A stretch of DNA of 64,000 nt from Microbacterium hominis (GTDB taxonomy: Bacteria > Actinomycetota > Actinomycetes > Actinomycetales > Microbacteriaceae). The stretch covers positions 3,534,001-3,598,000 of the forward strand of contig NZ_CP054038.1 in NCBI RefSeq assembly GCF_013282805.1. The letters run 5' to 3'. The notes beneath the pieces were generated by a model. The model was given only the letters and a program-made list of their open reading frames with translations. It had not been told where the DNA came from and ran no database searches. Numbering within the stretch: position 1 is the stretch's first letter; each line of letters opens with the position of its first letter. Positions 32,801 to 40,126 of this stretch are shown here, in pieces. The position numbers and the translations under genes are program-made.

Positions 32801-35558
32801 GCACGACGTTCGAGCGCGGGTCGAAGTAGAAGGTGATCGGACCGCCGACGTGGGTGATGACGATGTTCGGCCCGTTCTGCTCGCCGTTCGCGCCGTAGTT
32901 GAGGTCCCACGTGCCGTTGATGGCGGCCTTGTACTCGTAGGTGCCCGCGGGCAGGTCGAACGTGCCCGCCCAGATGCCGTCGGCGCGCAGCGTGAGCTTC
33001 GCCGCCTCGCAGCCGGGGCTCCATTCGCCGGCGCAGCCCATCTCGTCGTTCAGGTTTCCGGGGATCGTCACCATGTCGATGTCCGACACGGGCTGCTCCT
33101 CGACGGCGAGGGCCACCGCGTTGCCGACGGAGGCGTACGTGGATGCCGCCGCACGCCCGCCCGCGGCATCCATCGTCACCGCGCGGTATTCGACGAGCGT
33201 GCCGTTCGCGAGCCCGCGGATGTCGTGGAACACGCGCGGCTCGGTGTCTTCGGCGGTGCCGAGCGCGTGCCACTGGTCGGAGCCGACCACGCGCCACGCG
33301 AAGCTCGTCTCCGCCCAGGTCGCATCGTCGACATCGGCCGAGACGGCGACCTGTCCGGTGAGCGCTCCGCCGGGCGCGGGCGCGTTCACCGTGAGGGCGA
33401 GCGGCGCCTCGGGCGCCGTGACGGGCGCATCGGCCCGCCACACCACGGCCGACAGGGCCGGGACCGAGACGGATGCCGCGGCGGACGCGTCCGTCGAGAA
33501 GGCGGCGCCGTCGCCATAGATCGGGGCGAACCCGGCGCTGCGGGTGAGCGTGGCGAGGCCGACCGTCTGCGCTGTCGTCGCGTTGTTGAGCGCGATCACG
33601 TACTCGACCTTCTCGTCGCGGTCGACGCGCGAGAAGGCGTAGACGCCGGGACCGTTGGCGGCGAAGCGCTCGATCTGGGCGCCGGTCACCAGGGCCGGGT
33701 GCGCGGCGCGCAGCGCGGCGAGATCGGCGATGTGCGCGTACACCGGGGCGTCGGTGGCGTAGCGGTCGACCGAGCCCGCGTTCTCACCGGTGAGGAGATT
33801 CTGGTTCTGGTACTCCTCGACCTGGCTGGCGAACAGCGTCTGCCGCGCGCTCTTGTCGTTTCCGGGAGCTGCGCCCGCGAAGCCCTGCTCGTCGCCGTAG
33901 TAGACGACCGGCTGGCCGCGGCCGAGGAACAGGAGATCGTGCGCGAGCAGATCGCGCTCGAGCGGCTGGGTCTGGTTCTGCAGGAAGTACCCGACGCGGC
34001 CCATGTCGTGGTTGCCGAGGAAGGTCGGCAGAGCCGTGGCCGAAGAGTCCGGCGTCGTGTAGCGGTCGTCGCCCGCGTACAGGCTCTGCAGCCCCTTCGC
34101 GCTGTTGCCGGCGGCGAAGCTCACCGCCGCCGACTGGAACGTGAAGTCGAGCACCGAGTTCATGTCGGTGTCGCGGATGTACGGGGCGAGCTTCACCGGG
34201 TCGGCGTCGTACACCTCGCCGAACATGAAGAAGTCGGGCTTGCCGGCGGCGTGCGCGTAGTCGAGCACCTCGGTCGACCACTGCTCCCAGAACTCGAAGT
34301 TCACGTGCTTGGCGGTGTCGATGCGGAAGCCGTCGATGCCGAGGTCGATCCAGTCCTGGTACACGCCGACGAAGCCGTTGACGACGGTCGGGTGCTCGGT
34401 CATGAGGTCGTCGAGGCCGTCGAAGTCTCCGTACGTGACCGACTCCCCCGACCAGGTCGAGTTGCCGCGATTGTGGTACAGCGTCGGGTCGTTGAGCCAC
34501 GCGGGTGTCTTGGCGTCGGCATCCTCGGCCGCGACAACCGGGGTGTACGGGAAGCTCGTGGCGGCGTCGAGCGCCGGAAAGTCGCCGGAGCCGGCGTACG
34601 TCGCCGGGTCGAAGACGGTGCCGTCGGCGGCGCGGTACGGCTCGGTCGCCTGGTCGATGTAGGAGTACTGGCCCTCCTGGTACGAGATCACGTCGGCGGT
34701 GTGGTTCGTGATGATGTCGAAGTACACCTTGATGCCGCGCTCGTGCGCGTCGGCGATGAGCGCCTCGAGCTCCGCGTTCGTGCCCAGGTGCGGGTCGATG
34801 CGCGTGAAGTCCGTGACCCAGTAGCCGTGATAGCCGGCGCTGGCGTTCGCGCCCTCGCCCTGCACGGGCTTGTTCGCGAAGCTCGGGGTGAGCCAGATCG
34901 CGGTCGTGCCGAGACCCTCGATGTAGTCGAGCTTCTCGTGGAGGCCCGCGAGGTCGCCGCCGTTGAAGAAGCCCTTGTCGGTCGGGTCGAACCCGTGGTC
35001 GAGCCGGTCGCCGGCGATGCCGGCCGTGTCGTTCGACGCGTCTCCGTTGGCGAAGCGGTCGGTCATGACGAAGTAGAACTGCTCCTGGCTACCCGGCTGG
35101 CGCACGGGAGCGGCGACGAGGTCGGCATCCGCCTCGGTGTAGCCCGCACGCAGGCTCACGGCCTCGAGACCGACCCGGTGGGTCGTGTCGTCGAACACGA
35201 ACCGCAGGGTCGTGGGGCCGTCGATCGTCAGCGGGATGTTGTCGCCCCCGCCGTTGAGCCCGTAGGACTCGTCCCACGCGTCGTTCACCGCGACCTTGTA
35301 CTCGTACGTGCCCGCGGGCAGGTCGAACTCGGCGGCGAAGACGTTCGCCGTCTCGGTCGCGACCAGTTCGGTCGCCGCGCAGTCGGGCTGCCAGTCGCCG
35401 GGGCAGCCCAGTTCGCTCTGCAGGCTGCCGACGAGCGCGAAGGTGCGATCGGCGGCGACGGCGGGAGCGGCGGCGGCCAATCCCCCGGTGAGGATCAGGG
35501 CAGCGGCGGCGAGGCTCGCTGCGGTTCGGCGGACACGGACGGCGGTCGTCTTCGACAC
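29829..35558 (-). CDS. Secreted bimodular amylopullulanase (two GH13 domains)
   Basis: 1909 residues, starting at GTG behind AGGAG. Signal peptide about 1-36. An N-terminal GH13 alpha-amylase domain (about 140-600) has nucleophile Asp414 in DGFRIDTAKH, acid Glu448 in FGEVYD and Asp518 in GNHDMGR. A C-terminal pullulanase-type GH13 domain has Asp1502 in DGFRFDLMGHH, Glu1539 in YGEGWNFG and Asp1671 in VDAHDNETL, plus the pullulanase YELHVRDFS stretch. Three related beta domains of about 95 residues, each with a (E/D)xGCxGxWxPxC core, begin near residues 44, 833 and 933; an Fn3-like segment lies near 710-815. It should cleave both alpha-1,4 and alpha-1,6 bonds of starch or glycogen outside the cell. 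No sortase signal is seen. All six catalytic residues are intact. Confidence 0.95.
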   Translation of the reverse strand: MSKTTAVRVRRTAASLAAAALILTGGLAAAAPAVAADRTFALVGSLQSELGCPGDWQPDCAATELVATETANVFAAEFDLPAGTYEYKVAVNDAWDESYGLNGGGDNIPLTIDGPTTLRFVFDDTTHRVGLEAVSLRAGYTEADADLVAAPVRQPGSQEQFYFVMTDRFANGDASNDTAGIAGDRLDHGFDPTDKGFFNGGDLAGLHEKLDYIEGLGTTAIWLTPSFANKPVQGEGANASAGYHGYWVTDFTRIDPHLGTNAELEALIADAHERGIKVYFDIITNHTADVISYQEGQYSYIDQATEPYRAADGTVFDPATYAGSGDFPALDAATSFPYTPVVAAEDADAKTPAWLNDPTLYHNRGNSTWSGESVTYGDFDGLDDLMTEHPTVVNGFVGVYQDWIDLGIDGFRIDTAKHVNFEFWEQWSTEVLDYAHAAGKPDFFMFGEVYDADPVKLAPYIRDTDMNSVLDFTFQSAAVSFAAGNSAKGLQSLYAGDDRYTTPDSSATALPTFLGNHDMGRVGYFLQNQTQPLERDLLAHDLLFLGRGQPVVYYGDEQGFAGAAPGNDKSARQTLFASQVEEYQNQNLLTGENAGSVDRYATDAPVYAHIADLAALRAAHPALVTGAQIERFAANGPGVYAFSRVDRDEKVEYVIALNNATTAQTVGLATLTRSAGFAPIYGDGAAFSTDASAAASVSVPALSAVVWRADAPVTAPEAPLALTVNAPAPGGALTGQVAVSADVDDATWAETSFAWRVVGSDQWHALGTAEDTEPRVFHDIRGLANGTLVEYRAVTMDAAGGRAAASTYASVGNAVALAVEEQPVSDIDMVTIPGNLNDEMGCAGEWSPGCEAAKLTLRADGIWAGTFDLPAGTYEYKAAINGTWDLNYGANGEQNGPNIVITHVGGPITFYFDPRSNVVQSTAEGPTVTLPGSFQEEIGCAGDWMPDCLASLMADGDKDGVYTFSTSAIPAGAYEVKVAHGLSWGVNYGQDGAPGGANLSFSVADGELVVFRYTLETHVLEIVVENPPLAGIGEERAHWIDETTLVWPAGLGTVDGAGYELYASTDASLALTDGAVTGAEPIALTAGAGGLTEAQAARFPALADDLALTLDGQTRAEVAELLRGQLWVAQRAADGTLTGLTGLQIPGVLDDLYADAVEDATLGVSFQGKKPTFRLWAPTAQQATLLTWAAGDEGEPRRHEATWDAASGIWTVKGKAALAGTEYAWEVVVYSTDTGAIETNIVTDPYSVALTLNSERSVAVDLADKQWRPKAWEKTKAPTIDQPVDRAIYELHVRDFSITDASVPEDERGTYRAFTRDSAGTTQLRELAEAGINTVHLLPTFDIATIEEDRAKQAQPDCDLAAFAPDSAEQQACIERVVDADGFNWGYDPYHYTVPEGSYAVDPDGGARVEEFRAMVGALHGMGLQVVLDQVFNHTAQSGQGEKSVLDRVVPGYYHRLNAAGAVETSTCCQNVATEHEVAQKLMVDSVVTWARDYKVDGFRFDLMGHHSKANMLAIRAALDALTLKKDGVDGSAIYLYGEGWNFGEVADNALFEQATQGQLGGTGIGTFSDRLRDAVHGGSPVDGSSTFFQGFGTGLSTDPNGRAGVPGDAAGDLARKTDLVKLGLAGNLRDFAMTASDGSTKAGAQFDYNGSPAGYADEPDEVITYVDAHDNETLYDLAVMKLPADMSMADRVRMNTLMLATTTYAQTPSFWHAGTELLRSKSLDRNSYNSGDWFNRIDWTGQESTFGSGLPRAADNEGKWSIMAPLLADPALKPAASDIASAEAAALDLLRTREEVGLLRLGSAALIEQKVSFPGSGVDAAPGVITMLIDDTVGADADRALDGALVVFNASPEPVVQSLTELEGRGFALAEALADGSDAIVKGVTWDAASGTLTIPARTAAVLVEAAR

Positions 35559-35617
35559 GGTGCTCCTGGTGCGGGGCTCGAGGCACGTCGCCGTGCCGGT
35601 TGGTGCGTGTCTGCCCG

Positions 35618-35656
35618 ACGCTAGCGGGGATGGCGGGCGGATTGCAAGCGCTTACA
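35618..35656 (-). promoter_or_regulatory. Amylopullulanase promoter with LacI-type operator
   Basis: On the minus strand the -35 TTGCAA (35647-35642), 18 bases, then -10 TAGCGT (35623-35618). The -35 is embedded in TGTAAGCGCTTGCA (complement of 35643-35656), a near-perfect palindrome of the form bound by LacI/MalR-type sugar repressors. A repressor bound here would block RNA polymerase; maltodextrin release is the obvious inducer, by inference. Confidence 0.75.
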
Positions 35657-35679
35657 TCATGAGAACGCCTTAATCGAGG

Positions 35680-35702
35680 GGATGCCGCGGGCCGCGGCAT
35701 CC
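35680..35702. repeat. GGATGCCGCGG palindrome
   Basis: GGATGCCGCGG and its complement surround a single G (11-1-11). It lies between the two LacI-type operator sites. An extended version of the same palindrome occurs at 39048-39076. Confidence 0.8.
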
Positions 35703-35718
35703 ATCATCGACAGATCTG

Positions 35719-35732
35719 CGCAATCGCTTACG
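35719..35732 (-). promoter_or_regulatory. Second LacI-type operator upstream of the amylopullulanase gene
   Basis: CGTAAGCGATTGCG on the minus strand is a close relative of the operator at 35643-35656, centred 76 bases further upstream. About seven helical turns between sites would allow looping by a tetrameric or paired repressor. It may also be a cre-like global site. Confidence 0.6.
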
Positions 35733-35754
35733 GAGTCATCCCGGCTCGATCGGT

Positions 35755-35834
35755 TTGCCGGAATCAGGTGATCCGCCGGAGACAGGACGACTCGGCCCCG
35801 TCTCGCCTGTGTGCACCAGATCACCTGATCTCGG
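35755..35834. repeat. Dispersed palindromic element, copy A
   Basis: TTGCCGGAATCAGGTGATC at the left and GATCACCTGATCTCGG at the right enclose a variable middle with CAGGACGACT and CCTGTGTGCACCA. The same plan, nearly base for base at the ends, occurs at 53283-53368. Copy A begins four bases beyond the stop of the DUF2510 gene, so it may act as its terminator or 3' hairpin. Confidence 0.85.
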
Positions 35835-35838
35835 TCGG

Positions 35839-36165
35839 TCACCGGGGTCGGCGGCGCCCGATCCGCTGCCACCAGCGGACCTTCCGGACGCTGCGCCGAG
35901 CGGGAACGGCTCCCGCGGCGATGACCGGCCCGGCATCCATCGGAGCGGCTTCATCCCCGACGGCCGCACCGACCCCGGGGGTGACGGCGGGCGCGACGTG
36001 CTCGGTCCACTGGGCACCATCCCAGTACCGCTGCGCGGAAGGCGCGTGCGGGTCGGGGTACCACCCGGCGGGCGGCGTGAGCGGAGGAACCACCTCGGCG
36101 GGTGCTTCGGGCTCGAGGTGGGTGCTGCGGCGCTCGGGCGCGCCGCTGCTGTTGTTGTCGGACAT
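35839..36165 (-). CDS. Small DUF2510-domain protein
   Basis: 108 residues. The core PAGWYPDPHAPSAQRYWDGAQWTEHV (about residues 34-59) is the short DUF2510 module found in many actinobacterial membrane or signalling proteins. The C-terminus is Ala/Val-rich and ends ARRSVRKVRWWQRIGRRRPR, a strongly basic tail that could bind nucleic acid or membrane lipid. Unlike most DUF2510 proteins it has no transmembrane helix. ATG 36165 is chosen because the longer frame to 36216 has no ribosome site. Function unknown. Confidence 0.75.
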   Translation of the reverse strand: MSDNNSSGAPERRSTHLEPEAPAEVVPPLTPPAGWYPDPHAPSAQRYWDGAQWTEHVAPAVTPGVGAAVGDEAAPMDAGPVIAAGAVPARRSVRKVRWWQRIGRRRPR

Positions 36166-36283
36166 GACGGAAGAACCTTCTGGTCGTTCAAGCGCACACC
36201 CCCAGGCATGCGCCACCGGCCGACGGCCAGTAGATCAGGACACACCACACCTCCGACATTGCGACGCGTCGGTCACGCGTCGG

Positions 36284-37735
36284 TCACCCGCCGGGGCTTC
36301 GCGCCCGCAGTGCGCGACTCAGCCGCGCGGGCGATTTCGTCACCGCCCGCCACCTCGACGAGGCGTCCCACCAGCCGGGGCCGCACACCTCGGGCACCCC
36401 GCCGCGCATGCGCACCTGCCATCCGCTCGAGTCGATCGTGCGGTGGTGGTACCAGCACAGGAGCACCCCGTTGTCGGTGTGGGTCGCCCCGCCCGCGGCA
36501 TGCTCGATCACGTGGTGGATCTCGCACCACGCCGCCGGGACGTGACATCCGGGAATGACGCAGCCGCCGTCGCGCAGACTGATCGCCTTGCGCTGGTGGG
36601 CGGCGAAGACGCGGTCGCTGATGTCGATCGAGAGGATGCGACCTGCCCGATCGGCGGTCACCCGCTGCACGGCGCCGGTGCACGCCACCTGCCGGGCGAC
36701 CGTGAGCGGCAGCGGCTCGTCGCACCCGTCGAGGTGGGTGTGACCGCGGCCTGACTCGAGCCCTTCGGCGTCGACCGAGACCACGAGCGTGGGCGCCGCC
36801 CCACCGATGGTCGGCAGTTCGCCCGACCGTGCGGCGGCACCGAGGATCGTCGCCAGCGCGTCGTGCTGCAGCTGCGCACGCGATCGCGTCTCCACCGGCA
36901 CGTCGTCGCCCGCGACCCCTACTGCAGAGTCGACCACTGCTGCGGAGTCGATGAAGTGCGGTCCGGCCGGAGCGGCCGGCCCGTCGCCCTTGGGGTTGAG
37001 GATGCTGTCGAACAGCCGCTGCAGCTGACCGGCGACCTCGGGCAGCACCCCGCCGCGCACCGGCACGATCCCGTCGCGACAGACCCCGATCGTGAACCCC
37101 CGCTTGCGCAACGCGCGGGCCTCGCGCGGCTCGGCGCCGTCTTGATCGAGATACATCGCCCACACCTGCGCCTGGAGGCGCAGCTCGTCGGCGTTCGGAC
37201 TGGGCGCATCGCCGACGGCATCGCCACGGGCGGCGGCCGCGAGTTCGACGTCGGCCGCGGCCCGCGCGCCCCGCTCGCAGACAGCGGAGTCGAGGGCGCC
37301 GACGATGGCCGCCAGGGCGTCCACACCCACCACGCCGTCCGCGGCCGCCTCACGCAACGCCGGATAGGCAGCCGAGAGCACCTCCCCCGTCGCCACCGAC
37401 ACCGGCTGCTGGACCGCACGGGCCACCCTGATGAGCTCACCGACCGTGCGTCCGGATGCCCGAGTGGTGCGCTGCACCAGCTCCCTCATCGACCGGCACC
37501 CGAACCGCGTGGTCGGCCGATCCGCGTGGGGTGCGGCATCCACCCGCTCCTGCACCTCGCCCACCGCAGCGACCAGCGCCGCCTCAGCCAAACGCGCGAT
37601 ACCCGCCGCGCCGGCCATCACCTGCATCAGCGCCACGTCATCGAGCCCGCGCAGCTCTCCCGAACGGAACGCGCGGCCGACCACCTCGCCGAGCGCGCGC
37701 TCCACCTCGTGAAGGGCGTCGGCGAGGCTTTCCAT
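36284..37735 (-). CDS. DUF222 / HNH endonuclease-domain protein
   Basis: 483 residues. The long N-terminal helical region is the DUF222 (13E12-repeat) domain multiplied in actinobacteria; the C-terminus has an HNH nuclease core, CVIPGCHVPAAWCEIHHVIEHAAGGATHTDNGVLLCWYHHRTI, with zinc-type Cys pairs and HH...N...H residues intact. Such genes occur in many copies per genome and their biological role is not settled. Start at ATG 37735; CAGAAT six bases upstream could be a -10 for a leaderless message. It stands alone, and no intein or phage gene is near. Confidence 0.9.
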   Translation of the reverse strand: MESLADALHEVERALGEVVGRAFRSGELRGLDDVALMQVMAGAAGIARLAEAALVAAVGEVQERVDAAPHADRPTTRFGCRSMRELVQRTTRASGRTVGELIRVARAVQQPVSVATGEVLSAAYPALREAAADGVVGVDALAAIVGALDSAVCERGARAAADVELAAAARGDAVGDAPSPNADELRLQAQVWAMYLDQDGAEPREARALRKRGFTIGVCRDGIVPVRGGVLPEVAGQLQRLFDSILNPKGDGPAAPAGPHFIDSAAVVDSAVGVAGDDVPVETRSRAQLQHDALATILGAAARSGELPTIGGAAPTLVVSVDAEGLESGRGHTHLDGCDEPLPLTVARQVACTGAVQRVTADRAGRILSIDISDRVFAAHQRKAISLRDGGCVIPGCHVPAAWCEIHHVIEHAAGGATHTDNGVLLCWYHHRTIDSSGWQVRMRGGVPEVCGPGWWDASSRWRAVTKSPARLSRALRARSPGG

Positions 37736-37797
37736 GGCTCTATTCTGCCGAGGGCCTCCGACATTGAAGCTAGCTAATTCTCCAGATCAGGGGCTGA

Positions 37798-37812
37798 ATC
37801 CGAAATTCGGAT
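37798..37812. promoter_or_regulatory. Short perfect palindrome between thiolase and HNH genes
   Basis: ATCCGAAATTCGGAT is a perfect 7-1-7 palindrome in the 104-base gap after the frameshifted thiolase and before the HNH gene start. It is AT-richer than its surroundings and could be an operator for the HNH gene or a 3' hairpin. Confidence 0.4.
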
Positions 37813-37839
37813 CCGTCGCCTGAAATGCGTGCTGGTCGG

Positions 37840-39017
37840 CTACACCCGCTCGATGATCGTGGCGTTCGCGAGTCCGCCGCCCTCGCACATCGTCTGCAGG
37901 CCGTAGCGTCCGCCGGTGGCCTCGAGGTGGGCGACGAGGGTGCCGAGCAGCCGCGTGCCCGAGGCGCCGACGGCGTGCCCGAGCGCGATCGCGCCGCCCC
38001 ACGGATTGAGCTTGTCCGGGTCGGCGTCGAGCTCGCGCTGCCACGCGAGCGGGACGGACGCGAAGGCCTCATTCACCTCGTACGCATCGAGGTCGTCGAG
38101 GGCGAGTCCCGAGCGCTCCAGCACACGCCGCGTCGCGGGGATCGGCCCCGTGAGCATCAGCAGCGGGTCGTCGCCGACGACCGAGAACGCGTGGAAGCGC
38201 GCGCGGGGAGTGAGACCCAGCGCGGCTGCAGTGTCGGCGCCCATGATGAGCGCCGCAGAGGCGGCATCGGTCAGCGGCGACGAGTTGCCGGGGGTGATCT
38301 TCCAGTCGATCTCCGGGAACCGGGTGGCGAGCTCATCGGTGCGGAACGCGGGCGTGAGACCCGCGAGGCCCTCGGCCGTGGTCCCCTCGCGCACGGTCTC
38401 GTCGAACGCGACGGCATCGGCGCCGCCGGCGAACACCGGCACGACCTGCGAGTCGAAGCGCCCCTGCGCCACGCCGAGGCCGCCCGGCGGTGCGACTCGG
38501 CCGCGAGCGCGTCGAGCTCCGCGCGCGCGAACCCCCACTTCGCGGCGATGAGCTCGGCGGAGACGCCCTGGTTCACGAGGCCGTCCGGGTAGCGGTGCCG
38601 GATGCCCGGAGCCGTGGACCCGCCCGCACGCGACGATCCGAGCGGCACCCTGCTCATCGATTCCACGCCCGCGGCGATGACGATGTCGTACGCACCGGCC
38701 ATCACGCCCTGCGCCGCGAAGTGCGCCGCCTGCTGGCTCGATCCGCACTGGCGGTCGATCGTGACCGCGGGTACACGCTCATCGAAGCCCGCCGCCAGCA
38801 CCGCCAGGCGCCCGATGTTCATCGCCTGATCTGCGGCCTGGCTGACGCAGCCCATGATCACGTCGTCGACCTGCGTGGATTCGAGCCCGTTGCGCTCGAG
38901 CACCGCCCGCAGCACTTCCGCCGCGAGATCGACGGGGTGCACCGCGCTCAGCGCGCCCCCGGGCTTGCCGCGACCCGACGGGGTGCGGACGACGTCGACG
39001 ATGACGGCATCTCTCAT
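37840..39017 (-). pseudogene. Acetyl-CoA C-acyltransferase with one frameshift
   Basis: Thiolase reading from ATG 39017 (MRDAVIVDVVRTPSGRGKPGGALS, behind GGAGGAGG) with nucleophile Cys91 in DRQCGSSQQAAHF. The frame is lost near AASAWRRGASTRR. The rest, GRFDSQVVPVFAGGAD through EVNEAFASVPLAWQ, WGGAIALGHAVGASG and the Cys in LQTMCEGGG, continues in another frame to 37840. Adding one G to the four-base C/G run at 38461-38464 would restore AWRRGRFDSQ, the expected thiolase sequence, and a 392-residue protein. All catalytic residues survive, so a sequencing slip or a very recent mutation is likely. Substrate unknown. Confidence 0.88.
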
Positions 39018-39047
39018 GTCAGCCTCCTCCCTCGAGCGTACGTCGGC

Positions 39048-39076
39048 GGTGGATGCCGCGGGCCGCGGCATCCACC
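39048..39076. repeat. Extended GGATGCCG palindrome
   Basis: GGTGGATGCCGCGG (39048-39061) and its exact complement (39063-39076) flank one G, in the divergent gap between the thiolase start and the GNAT promoter. It extends the 11-1-11 palindrome at 35680-35702. Confidence 0.85.
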
Positions 39077-39099
39077 CCGTCGCGGGGATAATGGGCGGC

Positions 39100-39657
39100 A
39101 TGCCGGGCCTCCGCGACACCACCGCGCCGGGCGCCGTCGTGCTCGAGACCGATCGGCTCCTGCTGCGCCGCTGGATCATCGGCGACGCCGCGCTCCAGCG
39201 CCGGCTCTGGGAAGAGCGCGACCCGCGCGCGCCCGCCCACCGCCGCCTGTCGCCCGACGGCCACCCCACGGTGGCGGAGTTCGAGGATCGTATCCGCACC
39301 GCCGAGCGGCGCCCCGGTATGGGGCTGCTGGTGGCCGTCCGCCGGGACGACGGCGCTGCCATCGGCTACTGCGGTCTGATCGCGAACCCGGACGGGCCCG
39401 ACGACGAGCCGGAGATCGCCTACGAGCTCCTCCGTGCCGCGTGGGGCCGCGGCTATGCGACCGAGGCCGCTCACGCGGTCGTGGCGTGGGCGTCGGCATC
39501 GGGCCACCGCCGCCTGTGGGCGACGGTGCGGGACTGGAACACCGCCTCGCGTCGGGTCGTCGCCAAGCTCGGCTTCGTCGAGACCGACCGCGTCGAGCCC
39601 GACGCCGTGCACGGCGACTCGCTCTTCCACCGGCTGGATCTGCCGGGCGGCCGCTGA
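39100..39657 (+). CDS. GNAT-family acetyltransferase, RimJ/RimL-like
   Basis: 185 residues. VLETDRLLLRRWIIGDAALQRRLWEERDPRAP is the usual opening of RimJ/RimL-type acetyltransferases; the acetyl-CoA loop is AYELLRAAWGRGYATEAAHAVVAWA and the end WNTASRRVVAKLGF is conserved. GATAAT (39087-39092) lies seven bases before the ATG at 39100, which favours this start (leaderless) over an ATG at 39091 that lies inside the -10. Target amine unknown. It converges on the thioesterase gene. Confidence 0.9.
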   Translation: MPGLRDTTAPGAVVLETDRLLLRRWIIGDAALQRRLWEERDPRAPAHRRLSPDGHPTVAEFEDRIRTAERRPGMGLLVAVRRDDGAAIGYCGLIANPDGPDDEPEIAYELLRAAWGRGYATEAAHAVVAWASASGHRRLWATVRDWNTASRRVVAKLGFVETDRVEPDAVHGDSLFHRLDLPGGR

Positions 39658-39664
39658 CCGGGCG

Positions 39665-40126
39665 CTACCCGACGGAGCGATCCTCCGGCGGCGCGTAGGT
39701 CGAGCGCTGCTCGATGATGGCGAGCGTGCAGCGGGAGATGCATACGAGGCGCCCGGCATCGTCGGCGATGCGGATCTCCCACACGTGGGAGCGGCGACCG
39801 ATCGCGGCCGGGGTGGCCGTGGCGGTCACCCACCCCGACGACACCGGGCGGATGTGGTTGGCGTTGATCTCCTGACCGACCGCGTGGAACCTCTCGCGGT
39901 CGACCGCGAGGTGGCCCGCCCACGACGCGAGCGTCTCGGCGAGCGCCACCGACGCCCCACCGTGCAGCACGCCGGCAGGCTGCACGGTGCGGGCGTCGAC
40001 GGGCATGCGTCCGACGAGCGCGTCGTCACGGACCTCGGTTACCTCGATGCCCAGGTTCTCGATGAGAGTCCCGCCTCGCATCGATGCGAAGTCGACATCG
40101 GAGACGTCACCGAACCAGACGCTCAC
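39665..40126 (-). CDS. PaaI-type hotdog thioesterase
   Basis: 153-residue hotdog protein. GGTLIENLGIEVTEV and VQPAGVLHGGASVALAETLASWAGHLAV carry the HGG-type active-site helix of PaaI-like acyl-CoA thioesterases, and EINANHIRPVSSGWVTATA the paired strand. The GTG at 40126 overlaps the stop of prpC (GTGA), so it is the last gene of the methylcitrate operon. It may salvage CoA from dead-end propionyl- or methylcitryl-type thioesters; that role is inferred from position only. Confidence 0.88.
   Translation of the reverse strand: MSVWFGDVSDVDFASMRGGTLIENLGIEVTEVRDDALVGRMPVDARTVQPAGVLHGGASVALAETLASWAGHLAVDRERFHAVGQEINANHIRPVSSGWVTATATPAAIGRRSHVWEIRIADDAGRLVCISRCTLAIIEQRSTYAPPEDRSVG

Noticed and set aside
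30420..35624. Open frame of 1734 codons on the plus strand opposite the amylopullulanase gene
   Set aside because: It is the antisense shadow of a high-GC gene: composition is Arg/Val/Asp/Gly-skewed, no domain is seen, and the minus-strand protein has two complete GH13 active sites.
36284..37735. HNH protein as an intron- or phage-borne homing endonuclease marking a mobile element
   Set aside because: DUF222/HNH proteins are normal multi-copy chromosomal genes of actinobacteria; no integrase, att repeat, intron or phage gene is nearby.
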